63,552 nucleotides of DNA from Pseudomonadota bacterium (GTDB lineage: Bacteria > Pseudomonadota > Alphaproteobacteria > Acetobacterales > Acetobacteraceae): NCBI GenBank assembly GCA_019351895.1, contig JABBOH010000027.1, forward strand, positions 1-63,552, written 5' to 3'. The position numbers and the translations under genes are program-made. Under the pieces are notes generated by a model, which saw only the letters and a program-made list of their open reading frames with translations, searched no databases and was not told the origin of the DNA. How positions within the stretch are numbered: position 1 is the first letter of the stretch; each line of letters begins with the position of its first letter. Positions 18,174-27,229 of this stretch are shown here, in pieces.

Positions 18174-18928
18174 TGACGGACACGGTCAGCTTCCTGGGCC
18201 TCTCCTGCATCGACGCGGATGCGGGGGCGGTGGCAGGGCGATTGGCCCAGAGGCCGGCGGATGCGCCCTTCGCCTATCTGGTCACCCCCAATGCCGATCA
18301 TTTCGTGCGCCTCGCCCGGCTCCCGGCGCTGCGGCCGCTGTACGACCGGGCGGAGTGGCGGTGCCTCGATTCGAGAGCGCTCGCCCATGCGGCGCGGCTG
18401 CTGCGGCTGGCGGCCCCCCGGGTCGCGACCGGCGCCGACATCCTGGCAGGCATTCTCGATCGGCATCTGACCCCGGGCGACCGCATCACCATAATCGGCA
18501 CGCAGGCAGCGGGCGTCGCGGCCCTCGGCCTGCGTCTGGCCAACGTCGAGTTGGCGCATCACCAGCCGCCGCCGCGGCTGGCGCAGGATGCTGAGGGCTT
18601 CGCTCAGGCTGTCGCCTTCGCGATTGCCAATCCGGCGCGCTTCACGATCCTCGCGGTCGGCTCCCCGCTGCAGGAGAGGCTGGCGGCGGCGATCTCGGCG
18701 GGCGGCGGCACGGGGGTTGGCCTCTGCGTGGGCGCCGCGCTCGATTTCTGGACCGGCGTCGCGCCGCGGGCGCCACGGTGGCTCCGGCGGATGGGCCTGG
18801 AGTGGCTGTTCCGGCTCTGGCGGGAGCCGCGACGTCTGGGCCGGCGCTACCTGCGCGACGACTGGGCGATCGTCGGCCTGCTGCTGGTCGCGCGATGGCG
18901 TGATGGCCGTGCTGCGGGCGCCCGCTAG
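18173..18928 (+). CDS. WecG/TagA/CpsF-family glycosyltransferase (GT26)
   Basis: 251 residues from ATG 18173, which overlaps the preceding stop. GT26 landmarks: YLVTPNADHFVRLAR near the N-terminus, the glycine-rich GDRITIIGTQ, then FTILAVGSPLQERLA and GLCVGAALDFWTG followed by APRWLRRMGLEWLFRLWREPRRLGRRY, the typical C-terminal block (given here in its parts: RWLRRMGLEWLFRL and PRRLGRRY). It transfers a sugar from a nucleotide donor to a lipid-linked acceptor, an early step in repeat-unit assembly. Probably co-transcribed with the barrel gene. Confidence 0.9.
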   Translation: MTDTVSFLGLSCIDADAGAVAGRLAQRPADAPFAYLVTPNADHFVRLARLPALRPLYDRAEWRCLDSRALAHAARLLRLAAPRVATGADILAGILDRHLTPGDRITIIGTQAAGVAALGLRLANVELAHHQPPPRLAQDAEGFAQAVAFAIANPARFTILAVGSPLQERLAAAISAGGGTGVGLCVGAALDFWTGVAPRAPRWLRRMGLEWLFRLWREPRRLGRRYLRDDWAIVGLLLVARWRDGRAAGAR

Positions 18929-19033
18929 TGCCCTGGCGGCCGGTTGTAGTACAAGACTTGCATCGCCACGCTGCCACGCGTGAGAGCGTGAGGACCATGA
19001 TGCGGTGACCGCAACAACAAAAAGGATAGTTCG

Positions 19034-19315
19034 GTGGCAACTGAGAAGACGCAGAATGTTCAGGACGTGTTCCTGAACCATGTGCGCAAGAACAAGACGC
19101 CGGTGACGGTGTTTTTGGTGAATGGCGTCAAGCTTCAGGGTATCATCACCTGGTTCGACAACTTTTCCGTCCTTCTGCGGCGGGATGGGCACACGCAGCT
19201 GGTCTACAAGCATGCGATCAGCACGGTGATGCCGGGTGCGCCCATTCAGCTCTTCGACCCGTTGAAGACGGAGGCGGCGACAGGGCGGGAGGCTCTATCG
19301 GTCACTCCGGCATGA
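19034..19315 (+). CDS. hfq: RNA chaperone Hfq
   Basis: 93 residues. The Sm1 motif ([20 protein letters not shown]) and Sm2 motif ([12 protein letters not shown]) are intact, including the YKHAIST proximal-face residues. The N-terminus QNVQDVFLN is as expected; the C-terminal tail is ~20 residues longer than the minimal core. GTG 19034 is used, with AAAGGATAG upstream. It forms a hexameric ring that pairs small RNAs with mRNAs. It overlaps hflX by 4 bp, the classical order. Confidence 0.97.
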   Translation: MATEKTQNVQDVFLNHVRKNKTPVTVFLVNGVKLQGIITWFDNFSVLLRRDGHTQLVYKHAISTVMPGAPIQLFDPLKTEAATGREALSVTPA

Positions 19316-20607
19316 CCGAGGCTGCGATGGGCGGCGCGCCGACACGAGCCGCCGTCATCCTGCCCTGGGAGCGCGAGGCGGTGAGCGACAATCGCCGTTC
19401 CGCCGAGGCGAGGCTGGCCGAGGCGATGGGCCTCGCTGCTTCCATTGGCCTCGTCCTCGTCCATTCCGCCATCGTGCCGCTGCGCCACCGCCGCCCGTCG
19501 ATGCTGCTCGGCGAGGGGCAGGTGGAGATGGCGGGCGAGGATCTGAAAGCGCACGAGGTCGATCTCGTGGTCATGGATACGGCGCTGAGCCCGGTGCAGC
19601 AACGCAACCTGGAACGCGCCTGGGGCTGCAAGGTCATCGACCGAACCGGCCTCATCCTCGACATCTTCGGCGAAAGGGCGCGCACGCGGGAAGGGTCGCT
19701 GCAGGTCGAACTCGCCCATCTCGACTACCAGCGCTCGCGGCTTGTACGGTCTTGGACCCACTTGGAGAGGCAGCGCGGCGGCTTCGGCTTCCTCGGCGGC
19801 CCCGGCGAGACGCAGATCGAGGCGGACAGGCGGCTGATCTCCACGCGCATCGCGCGGCTCAAGCGCGAGATCGAGGAGGTGCGGCGCACGCGCGGGCTGC
19901 ACCGCCATGCGCGGCAACGGACGCCCTACCCCGTGATCGCGCTCATCGGATACACCAATGCGGGCAAGTCGACGCTGTTCAACGCGATGACCGGCGCGAC
20001 CGTCCATGCCGAGGACCAGCTTTTCGCGACGCTCGACCCGACCATGCGGAGCATCGCGCTGCCGTCGGGCGCGCCTGCGATCCTCTCGGACACCGTCGGT
20101 TTCATCAGCGACCTGCCGACCGAGCTGGTCGCGGCCTTCCGCGCGACGCTGGAGGAGGTGGCCGAGGCCGATGTCATTCTTCATGTCCGCGACATCGCCC
20201 ATCCCGATACGGCGGCGCAGAAGGCCGATGTGCTGGGGGTGCTGGCCGGAATGGTGAAGGACGGCACGCTCGACCCCGACTGGCCGGACCGCACGATCGA
20301 CGTGCTGAACAAGGCCGATCTGCTGGGCGGGGCGGACGCCGTTCCCGGCCTCGTGCCCGACCGGAACACGATCCCGATCTCGGCGTTGAACGGGGATGGG
20401 CTCGACGCGTTGCGGGCGGCGATCGACGAGCGGCTGGCGAGCGCCAAGGAGGTCGCCTCCTTCGAGCTTGTGCCGTCGGACGGCGCCAAACTCGCCTGGC
20501 TCTATCGCCACGGCGAGGTGCTGACCCGCAAGGATGAGGAGGAGGCGATCCGCTTGACCGTTCGCATGCTGCCGGCCGACCGCGCCCGGTTCGAGAACCT
20601 CGTGTGA
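19312..20607 (+). CDS. hflX: GTPase HflX
   Basis: 431 residues. The N-terminal HflX domain (residues ~30-130, [37 protein letters not shown]) precedes the G domain: G1 [10 protein letters not shown]3 [11 protein letters not shown]4 NKADL, with [13 protein letters not shown] before it. It is a ribosome-splitting/rescue GTPase bound to the 50S subunit. It is translationally coupled to hfq (ATGA) and to the phosphatase downstream (GTGA). Confidence 0.96.
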   Translation: MTEAAMGGAPTRAAVILPWEREAVSDNRRSAEARLAEAMGLAASIGLVLVHSAIVPLRHRRPSMLLGEGQVEMAGEDLKAHEVDLVVMDTALSPVQQRNLERAWGCKVIDRTGLILDIFGERARTREGSLQVELAHLDYQRSRLVRSWTHLERQRGGFGFLGGPGETQIEADRRLISTRIARLKREIEEVRRTRGLHRHARQRTPYPVIALIGYTNAGKSTLFNAMTGATVHAEDQLFATLDPTMRSIALPSGAPAILSDTVGFISDLPTELVAAFRATLEEVAEADVILHVRDIAHPDTAAQKADVLGVLAGMVKDGTLDPDWPDRTIDVLNKADLLGGADAVPGLVPDRNTIPISALNGDGLDALRAAIDERLASAKEVASFELVPSDGAKLAWLYRHGEVLTRKDEEEAIRLTVRMLPADRARFENLV

Positions 20608-21428
20608 GAGGGCTGAGCGCGGCGCAGCTGCACGATCTTTGGCTGCTGATGCGGGAGGCGGCCGAGGCCGACATCCTGCCACGCTTCCGCCATCTCGGCG
20701 CGGGTACCGTCCGGATGAAGACGGGGCCGCTCGACCTCGTGACGGATGCCGATGAGGCGGCCGAGCGGCGGATCACGGCCGGGATCGCGCGGCTGTTCCC
20801 CGGGGCGGTGGTCGTGGGCGAGGAGGCGACGGCGGCCGATCCCGGTCTGCTGCGCCGGATCGCCGATGCGGACCTCGCCTTCGTGGTCGATCCGGTGGAC
20901 GGCACGGCTAATTTCGCCGCCGGGTTGCCGCTGTTCGGCGTGATGGCGGCGGCGATGGTCCGGGGCGAGATCGTGGCGAGCATCATCCACGATCCGATCG
21001 GCGGTGATGGCGCGCTGGCGCTGCGGGGCGAGGGCGCCTGGATGGAGCAGGCCTCGGGCGCGCGGGCCGATCTTCGGGTGGCCGAGCCCGCGCCGCTGGC
21101 GCGGATGACCGGGGCGATCAACTGGCGCTACCTGCCTGAGCCCGCCCGCGGGCGGATTCTGGCCGCCCTGCCGCGCTTCGCGACGACATGGGATTACCGC
21201 AACGCCGCGCACGAGTATCGGCTTCTGGCGCAGGGTTTCGCGCATGTCGCTCTGTTCGCCCGGATGATGCCTTGGGATCATGCGCCGGGCTGGCTCATTC
21301 ACCGCGAGGCGGGCGGGTATTCGGCGCGGTTGGACGGCACCCCCTATACGCCGACCGAGACAGTGGGCGGCATCATCCTGGCGCCCGACCGCGAAAGCTG
21401 GGAGGTCGTGCGAGCGCTAATGGACTGA
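20604..21428 (+). CDS. Inositol monophosphatase-family phosphatase
   Basis: 274 residues. Mg2+ sites of the family: GEEAT (residues ~70-75), DPVDGTANF (~98-106) and the C-terminal PWDHAPGWLIHREAGG (WDxAxG motif). The N-terminal KTGPLDLVTDADEAAE also fits. Substrates could be inositol phosphates, histidinol phosphate or 3'-phosphoadenosine phosphate; the sequence does not decide. GTG start overlaps the hflX stop by 4 bp. Confidence 0.9.
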   Translation: MRGLSAAQLHDLWLLMREAAEADILPRFRHLGAGTVRMKTGPLDLVTDADEAAERRITAGIARLFPGAVVVGEEATAADPGLLRRIADADLAFVVDPVDGTANFAAGLPLFGVMAAAMVRGEIVASIIHDPIGGDGALALRGEGAWMEQASGARADLRVAEPAPLARMTGAINWRYLPEPARGRILAALPRFATTWDYRNAAHEYRLLAQGFAHVALFARMMPWDHAPGWLIHREAGGYSARLDGTPYTPTETVGGIILAPDRESWEVVRALMD

Positions 21429-21465
21429 CGCTCCCCCGTGATCCCGTGGGCCACCTGCCTTTCTC

Positions 21466-22437
21466 CTAGAATGTCTTGTTGATCGTGATGGTGACGCTGT
21501 TGGTCACGACATTTTCGCCCGAAGCGCCGACCAGGGTGCCGACGGTCGTGACCCCGGGGTTGGTCGTCGAATTGACGAAGTTCGAAGCATAGTTGCCGAC
21601 CTGGGAAGCAGTCTTCGCCAATGTGTAGTCAACGTCGATGAACCAGGTGGGATTGATGAAGTAGGTTGCACCGACATCGATCGCGCCGCCCAGCACCCAG
21701 CCGGCGCTGGAGAAGTTCTGCGGCGCGCCCGAGACGTTGGTGTTGACGCCGTTGATGACGGCATAGCCCACGAGGCCGTTCAGATCGGTCTGAGTCTGCG
21801 TGAGCGTGGCGCCGGCACCGACATAGACGAAGCCCTCGCCATAGGACCGCCCGACGAAGGGCATCAAGGAAAAGCGGTTGTTGGCCTTGGTCTCGTACGA
21901 GTTGACCACGGCGACGCCCGTGAACGGGACGACCTCCTGACTGACCGTATAGGTATAGGCGCCGGCCTGGGGGATGCCGACATTGGCAGCCGACGTGCTC
22001 GCGAGCAGGTCCGTGTAGGCGAACTTGCCGCCCCACAGCCAAGGGCTTGCGCCGAAATGCTGGACGTAGCCCAGTTGGACGTTCGGGCTGCCGGTCGAGG
22101 GCGACGAGAGCGAGACGGTGCCGGGTCCCGCCGCCGTGCCCGAGGAGACGAGCGCGCCATCCGAGTAGTTGTCGGAGGTGCCGACGGCGAAGATGTTCTG
22201 GGTGCCGAAATCCACGTTGTTGTATCCGGCGCCCAAGCCGCCGAAGAAGAAATGGTCTGGCCCGCCGCCGGCTTCCTGCGCGAAGGCGGGAAGCGACAGG
22301 AGCGTGCCTAGGCCGATGCCGGCGAGCGCGAGACCGGCGTTGCGGAGGCCCCGGCCGGGCCGGTTGAGGGCTGATCCCCCTGCCTCGGCGGCAGGCGGGG
22401 CTTCGTCGAACAGGCTGTCGGCCGCGTGCATGATCAT
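21466..22437 (-). CDS. Outer-membrane porin-like beta-barrel protein
   Basis: 323 residues from ATG 22437 (a longer frame opens at 22506; MIMHAADSLF was preferred). There is an extended N-region, then a signal sequence (AGLALAGIGLGTLLSLPAFA-QEA). The mature part is rich in Gly, Asn, Ser and Thr, with repeated barrel strands (FFFGGLGAGYNNVDF, FVYVGAGATLTQT, GGAIDVGATYFINPTWFIDV) and ends in VTITINKTF, with the terminal Phe recognised by the BAM complex. Resembles OmpW/OmpA-barrel proteins; ligand unknown. Monocistronic by position. Confidence 0.72.
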   Translation of the reverse strand: MIMHAADSLFDEAPPAAEAGGSALNRPGRGLRNAGLALAGIGLGTLLSLPAFAQEAGGGPDHFFFGGLGAGYNNVDFGTQNIFAVGTSDNYSDGALVSSGTAAGPGTVSLSSPSTGSPNVQLGYVQHFGASPWLWGGKFAYTDLLASTSAANVGIPQAGAYTYTVSQEVVPFTGVAVVNSYETKANNRFSLMPFVGRSYGEGFVYVGAGATLTQTQTDLNGLVGYAVINGVNTNVSGAPQNFSSAGWVLGGAIDVGATYFINPTWFIDVDYTLAKTASQVGNYASNFVNSTTNPGVTTVGTLVGASGENVVTNSVTITINKTF

Positions 22438-22724
22438 GAATGTCCATCGATGGTCGGTTGCAACGAAGCGGGTAGGCGACCGCTCTCGCGCATGATCATG
22501 CAGCACAAACCTTAAGCCTTGGTGTGTCCGATCGTTACTGTGGCGGTGTTATCCGGTGTACGCCGCAGATGATGCAGGCGGCGGCCTTCCGGTCCTTCGG
22601 CGATGACCATCCGTCCGGCTGTGGCACGGTCGCGCCCGTTCCTGGTTCATCGGCACGGCCGCGCTCGGGCACGTAAGGCCAGAGCCGAGACTCACCCTCT
22701 CGTGTCTGGCCGACGGGCCGCCCG

Positions 22725-23519
22725 TCAGCCGCGGCGGAAGGCCATCCGGTCGCGCGCCGCTTCGCCGAACGCATGGAAGATGGCGGTCGAGAGGGCGTCC
22801 GCGCCGAACCGCCATTCGGGATGCCACTGGATCGCCGTCGTGAAGCGTTGGGCGCCGGGGTGCCGGAACGCCTCCACCACGCCATCGGGCGCGCGCGCCT
22901 CCACGGCCATGCCGGGCGCCAGCCGGTCGACGCCCTGCTCGTGCAGAGAGTTGACGTGCCAACGCCCGGCGCCGCCGACCCAGCGGGAGAAGACGCCGCC
23001 CGGCTCCAGCGCCACGTCGTGCACCGGCGCATAGGCTTCGGCGAGCGGCAGCGTCTTGTCGTAGCGGTGGTCGAGGTCCTGGCCGACCTCGTGCAGCTTC
23101 GGGTGCAGCGTGCCGCCGAAGGCGACATTCATTTCCTGACAACCCCGGCAGACACCGAGCATCGGCACGCCCGCGTCGAGGGCGGCGCGGATCAGGCCGA
23201 GCGACAGCGCGTCGCGCGCCGGATCGGCGGGCAGGACCTGATCCTCGGGCGGGCGGCCATAGAGCGGGGGCGCCACGTTGGATGGGCTGCCCGGCAGGAA
23301 GATGCCATCCACGAGCGCCAGGATCTCGCCGTAGTCGATAGCCTCGCTGGCCGGCGTCCCATCCACGTCCGACACAAGGCCGGGCAGCAGGATGGGCAGC
23401 GCATTCGCGCCCACGGCCACGGCGTAGAGGTATTTCTCCACCACCAGATGCGCGATGTGCCCCGCGACCGGCGTCACGTCGCATACGAACCTTATCACCG
23501 GCCTCCGCATCAACCTCAT
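22725..23519 (-). CDS. Gamma-glutamyl-polyamine hydrolase (peptidase C26; PuuD/SpuA-like)
   Basis: 264 residues of class I glutamine-amidotransferase fold. Catalytic Cys in LGVCRGCQEMN (~residue 122), the His in AIQWHPEWRFG (~residue 238) and Glu two residues on. LPGSPSNVAPPLYG and RWHVNSLHEQGV are typical of the PuuD group. It cleaves gamma-glutamyl-GABA or related polyamine intermediates, releasing glutamate. It lies downstream of the GntR gene and opposite to the synthetase; a half-conserved operator lies 16 bp upstream (23535-23546). Confidence 0.9.
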   Translation of the reverse strand: MRLMRRPVIRFVCDVTPVAGHIAHLVVEKYLYAVAVGANALPILLPGLVSDVDGTPASEAIDYGEILALVDGIFLPGSPSNVAPPLYGRPPEDQVLPADPARDALSLGLIRAALDAGVPMLGVCRGCQEMNVAFGGTLHPKLHEVGQDLDHRYDKTLPLAEAYAPVHDVALEPGGVFSRWVGGAGRWHVNSLHEQGVDRLAPGMAVEARAPDGVVEAFRHPGAQRFTTAIQWHPEWRFGADALSTAIFHAFGEAARDRMAFRRG

Positions 23520-23534
23520 CCCCTTGGCAATTCG

Positions 23535-23546
23535 ATGTGATCAGAT
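23535..23546. promoter_or_regulatory. Putative GntR operator upstream of the C26 hydrolase gene
   Basis: ATGTGATCAGAT, matching the core of the perfect palindrome at 24371-24392 except at two positions. It lies 16 bp before the hydrolase start, so the same GntR regulator may control both genes. Confidence 0.5.
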
Positions 23547-23594
23547 AAGCGGGACGGCGGCCGCTGCCCAGCAGGTTTAACCGCAACTCTGGCG

Positions 23595-24323
23595 TCAGGC
23601 TGCCCGATCGCGTGGCCGGGCGAGCCGCCCCGAGCGGGCGAGATGGCCGATCCCCGCCTCGATATCGGCGCGGATCGCCCGCCGGAGCGCGGCCGCATCA
23701 TTGGCGGCGATCGCTCCCAGCGCCTCCGCATGATGATCGTCCGCACCCTGCGGCGGGAGGTCCTCCAGCGCCGCGCGCATGAAGGGGCCGGTCTGCAGCC
23801 AGACCGATTCGATAAGCGGCACCAGCACGCTCTCCGGTCGCGCCCCATAGAGCGTCAGGTGAAAGGCGAGGTTCTGTTCGACCACCGTCTCGCTGTCGCC
23901 GGCGGCGTAGGCCGCGTCGATCGCGTCGTTGATCCGGTGCAGCAGCGCGAGCCTGTCGGGACCGATCCGGGACAGGGCGCGGGCGGCTGCCTCGGTCTCG
24001 AGCGCCGTTCGGGCGGCGAGCAATTCATCGAACCGCTCCGCAGTCATCACCGGCACGCGCACGCGCCGGTTGTCCAGCAATGCAAGCGCGCGCTCGGCCA
24101 CCAGGCGTCGCAAGGCTTCGCGCACCGGCATGGAACTGACGCCCATACGTTCGGCGAGGCCCCGGATCGTCACCGCCTGGCCGGGCGGGAAGCGGCCCGA
24201 CATGATGGCGTGGCGCAGGCCTTGAAACACCCATTGGTGGATCGGCTCCCCGGGCGCTCGGTCCGGCATCGGCAGGCGCGGTTCAACGCCCAGCGCGGGC
24301 AGGGCAGGCGGATCGTCCGGCAT
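23595..24323 (-). CDS. GntR-family (FCD) transcriptional regulator of polyamine catabolism
   Basis: 242 residues. Winged HTH around residues 28-95 (QWVFQGLRHAIMSGRFPPGQ, GLAERMGVSSMPVREALRRL), then a helical FCD effector domain with RTALETEAAARAL, HLTLYGA and DDHHAEALGAI. It is divergent from the glutamine-synthetase-like gene, with a perfect palindrome between them whose TGTGATCACA core is FadR/FCD-like. It probably represses both flanking catabolic genes until a polyamine or gamma-glutamyl intermediate binds. Confidence 0.88.
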   Translation of the reverse strand: MPDDPPALPALGVEPRLPMPDRAPGEPIHQWVFQGLRHAIMSGRFPPGQAVTIRGLAERMGVSSMPVREALRRLVAERALALLDNRRVRVPVMTAERFDELLAARTALETEAAARALSRIGPDRLALLHRINDAIDAAYAAGDSETVVEQNLAFHLTLYGARPESVLVPLIESVWLQTGPFMRAALEDLPPQGADDHHAEALGAIAANDAAALRRAIRADIEAGIGHLARSGRLARPRDRAA

Positions 24324-24370
24324 CGTTCCTCACAGGGCTCCCCGGGTTCGGAGACTAGCAGAACGTCCTT

Positions 24371-24392
24371 GCATAATGTGATCACATTATGC
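24371..24392. promoter_or_regulatory. Perfect 22-bp GntR operator palindrome
   Basis: A perfect 22-bp palindrome with core ATGTGATCACAT and outer arms GCATA/TATGC. It lies in the 99-bp spacer between gntR and the divergent synthetase gene, 30 bp before the latter's start. Confidence 0.82.
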
Positions 24393-24422
24393 CGTAATGC
24401 GCCCGGCAGCAGAGAGACGCTC

Positions 24423-25784
24423 ATGACGGTCCTTCCGAGAATCGCCGTAGGGGGAAAATCCAAGAAGTCGCAGGGCGGAATCGTCGAGGCCTTCGTGGTG
24501 GACGGCAACGGCGTGCCGCGCGGCAAGTGGCTGCCGGCCGAGAAGCTCTCCGATGTCAGCGACAAGGGGCTGCTCATCCCGCGCTCGGTCTTCGCGCAGG
24601 ACATCTGGGGCCGCGATGCCGACGAGGCGGGCCTTGCGCACGGTACGGGCGACCCGGACGGACTCTGCCGCCCGGTGGAGGGCTCGGTGCTGCCGATCTC
24701 CTGGCTCTCGCGCCGCGCGACCCAGGTCATGCTGCGTATGGTGGACGAGCAGGGCGCGCCCTATTTCGCCGATCCGCGCACCGTGCTCGAGGCGGTGCTC
24801 GCCCGCTTCAAGGCGGCGGAACTCACCCCGGTCGTCGCGACCGAACTCGAATTCTATTTCATCGAGCCGGTGGAGACGGCGGGCGCCAAGCCGCGCCCCT
24901 CCGGGGCCGACGCCGAGGGCTGGAAGGGCTGGCAGCAGAACGTGCTGAGCCTCGACGAACTTCACGCCTACGACGTGATCTTCGCCGACATCGCCCAATA
25001 CGCGGCGGAGCAGGGCATTCCGCTCGACGGCGCGGTGCGGGAGAACGGGCCGGACCAGTACGAGCTTAACTTCGCCCACACCGACGATGTGGTGCGGGCC
25101 GCCGACTGGACGATCATGCTCAAGCGCATCGTCAAGGGTGCCGCGCGGCGGCACGGCATGGACGCGACCTTCATGGCGAAACCCTATGGCGGGCTCGCGG
25201 GCTGCGGCATGCACACGCATCTGAGCCTGCTCGACCGGGCAGGCGCCAACATCTTCGTGGCCGAGGGGCACGCGGCCGGCGGCAAGCTGCGGCAGGTCGT
25301 GGGCGGAATGCTCGACACGATGAAGGACAGCATGCTGGTGCTCGCACCGCATGCGAATTCCTATCGGCGGCTGACGCCCGCGACGCACGCGCCGACGCAT
25401 CTGAGTTGGGGCATCGACAACCGCACCGCCGCCATCCGCGTCATCGAGGCAGGCGCCGCGACCCGTGTCGAGCATCGCGTCGCGGGCTCCGACACCAACC
25501 CCTATCTCACGATGGCGGTGATCCTGTCGGCGGCGCTGCACGGTTTGCAGAGAAAGGCCGAACCGCCGGAACCGACAGTCGGCGAGCACAGCGAATCAGG
25601 CTGCGAGAGCCTGCCCGTAACCTGGGACGAGGCGCTCGCCCGGTTCGAGGCCTCGGACTTCATCGGCGAGACGCTGGGCGTGCCGTATCGCAAAATCTAC
25701 GCCGCGGTGAAGCGGCAGGAGATCGAGGAGTTCCGCGCCCATGTCACTGAGATCGAATACGACGCCTATCTGAAGACGGCGTGA
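24423..25784 (+). CDS. Glutamine synthetase-like gamma-glutamylpolyamine synthetase (PuuA/SpuB-like)
   Basis: 453 residues. GS catalytic-domain landmarks: ATELEFYFIE (metal Glu), ENGPDQYELNFAHTD, AKPYGGLAGCGMHTHLSL (conserved His), RLTPATHAPTHLSWGIDNRTAAIRV (split: TPATHAPTHLSWGIDNR) and VEHRVAGSDTNPYL. The N-terminal beta-grasp domain is short and the adenylylation motif of true GlnA is missing, as in PuuA. It uses ATP to join glutamate to putrescine or another amine, starting polyamine breakdown. ATG 24423 lies 30 bp after the operator. Next downstream is an SpuC-like aminotransferase. Confidence 0.9.
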   Translation: MTVLPRIAVGGKSKKSQGGIVEAFVVDGNGVPRGKWLPAEKLSDVSDKGLLIPRSVFAQDIWGRDADEAGLAHGTGDPDGLCRPVEGSVLPISWLSRRATQVMLRMVDEQGAPYFADPRTVLEAVLARFKAAELTPVVATELEFYFIEPVETAGAKPRPSGADAEGWKGWQQNVLSLDELHAYDVIFADIAQYAAEQGIPLDGAVRENGPDQYELNFAHTDDVVRAADWTIMLKRIVKGAARRHGMDATFMAKPYGGLAGCGMHTHLSLLDRAGANIFVAEGHAAGGKLRQVVGGMLDTMKDSMLVLAPHANSYRRLTPATHAPTHLSWGIDNRTAAIRVIEAGAATRVEHRVAGSDTNPYLTMAVILSAALHGLQRKAEPPEPTVGEHSESGCESLPVTWDEALARFEASDFIGETLGVPYRKIYAAVKRQEIEEFRAHVTEIEYDAYLKTA

Positions 25785-25786
25785 AA

Positions 25787-25817
25787 GTTTTTTGGTTCTT
25801 TTTTGCCAAAAAAGAAC
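25787..25817. terminator. AT-rich hairpin, possible bidirectional terminator
   Basis: GTTCTTTTTT (25795-25804) and AAAAAAGAAC (25808-25817) form a 10-bp stem with a 3-nt loop. TTTTTTGG (25788-25795) can alternatively pair with CCAAAAAA (25806-25813). It follows the synthetase stop by 3 bp and stands out strongly in GC-rich DNA. It lacks a GC stem, so it may weaken rather than stop transcription into the aminotransferase. Confidence 0.5.
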
Positions 25818-25852
25818 ATCCTTCCAAAACGCCTTCTCCCTGAGGTTTCGTG

Positions 25853-27223
25853 ATGCTCGACCTTCGTAACGACATCGATCACCTGCGGGAGATCGACAAC
25901 GCCCATCACCTGCATCCCTTCACGGACCATAAGTCCCTGCATGAAGGCCGCGTGCGTGTCATCACCGGCGCCGAGGGCGTGTGGCTCACGGACGGCGAGG
26001 GGCACCGCATCCTGGATGCCATGTCCGGGCTCTGGTGCGTCAATGTCGGCTACAGCCAGCCGTCGCTCGTGGAAGCGGCGGCGCGGCAGATGAGCCAGCT
26101 ACCGTACTACAACACCTTTTTCAGCAGCACGACGATGCCCGCCGCCGCGCTTTCCGAAAGGCTTGCGGCCATAGCGCCACCGGGGTTTAGCCGTGTATTC
26201 TATGCCTCGTCGGGCTCCGAGGCCGTTGACAGCGCATTGCGCATGGCGCGGGTGTTCTGGCAACTGCAGGGCAAGCCGGACAAGCGCATCATCGTCAGCC
26301 GCGAATACGGCTATCATGGCTCGACCCTCGCGGGCGCCTCGGCGGGCGGCATGCGCGACATGCACCGCCAGGGCGGCGATCTGCCCGATTTCCGTCAGGT
26401 CGCCACGCCCTACGTCTATCGCGATGCGGGCAGCCTCAGCCCGCACGACTTCGGGTTGCAGGCCGCGCGCAGCCTGGAGACGCTGATCGAGGACGTGGGC
26501 GCCGACCGCATCGCGGCCTTCATAGGCGAGCCGATCCAGGGTGCCGGTGGCGTCATCATTCCGCCCGACAGCTACTGGCCCGAGATCCAGCGCATCTGCC
26601 GCCAGCACGACATCCTGCTGATCGCCGACGAGGTCATCTGCGGCTTCGGCCGCCTCGGCGAGATGTTCGGCTCCATCGCCTACGGGATCGAGCCGGATCT
26701 GATGACGACGGCCAAGGGCATCACCTCGGGCTACATCCCGCTATCGGCGCTTTTCGTCGGCGACCGGGTAGCGGAAACCTTCATCGAGCAGGGCGGCGAG
26801 TTCTATCACGGCTTCACCTATTCCGGTCATCCGGTGGCCTGCGCGGTCGCGCTTGCCAATCTCGACATCATCGAGGGGCAGGGGCTCGTCGCCGCCGCCG
26901 AGCGCCAGGGCGCGAAGCTTCGGGCGGCTTTGGCTAGGACATTGTCGGGTCATCCGCTGGTGGGAGAAATCCGGGGGCGCGGGTTGATCGGCGCCATCGA
27001 GCTGGTGGAGGATCGCGAAGCCCATCGCTTTTTCCCGGGCAGCCGGAAGGTGGGGACGACCTGCCGCGATTTCGCGATCGAGGAAGGGTTGATGATGCGT
27101 GCCTGCCGCGATACGATGGTCTTCGCGCCGCCGCTGATCATCTCGGATGACGAGATTGGCGAAATTGCCTCCCGCGCCGCGCGTGCGGTCGACCGGACCT
27201 GGACCAACCTTCAGACGGCATAG
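25853..27223 (+). CDS. PLP-dependent class III aminotransferase (SpuC-like, polyamine:pyruvate)
   Basis: 456 residues. Class III marks: GSEAVDSALRMAR, ADEVICGFGR (PLP-binding Asp), and Lys in TTAKGITSGYIPLSA; the C-terminus has FAPPLIISDDEI. ATG 25853 is used because GAGG lies 7 bp upstream; GTG 25850 is possible. It probably transaminates putrescine, cadaverine or a gamma-glutamylated intermediate with pyruvate, continuing the route begun by the synthetase. Six bp separate it from the LysE-type exporter. Confidence 0.92.
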   Translation: MLDLRNDIDHLREIDNAHHLHPFTDHKSLHEGRVRVITGAEGVWLTDGEGHRILDAMSGLWCVNVGYSQPSLVEAAARQMSQLPYYNTFFSSTTMPAAALSERLAAIAPPGFSRVFYASSGSEAVDSALRMARVFWQLQGKPDKRIIVSREYGYHGSTLAGASAGGMRDMHRQGGDLPDFRQVATPYVYRDAGSLSPHDFGLQAARSLETLIEDVGADRIAAFIGEPIQGAGGVIIPPDSYWPEIQRICRQHDILLIADEVICGFGRLGEMFGSIAYGIEPDLMTTAKGITSGYIPLSALFVGDRVAETFIEQGGEFYHGFTYSGHPVACAVALANLDIIEGQGLVAAAERQGAKLRAALARTLSGHPLVGEIRGRGLIGAIELVEDREAHRFFPGSRKVGTTCRDFAIEEGLMMRACRDTMVFAPPLIISDDEIGEIASRAARAVDRTWTNLQTA

Positions 27224-27229
27224 GGGGCG

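Noticed and set aside
22438-22724. Spacer between the porin-like gene and the C26 hydrolase considered as a hidden small gene
   Set aside because: Open frames here have no ribosome-binding site or family pattern; apart from a weak hairpin near the hydrolase stop I see nothing.
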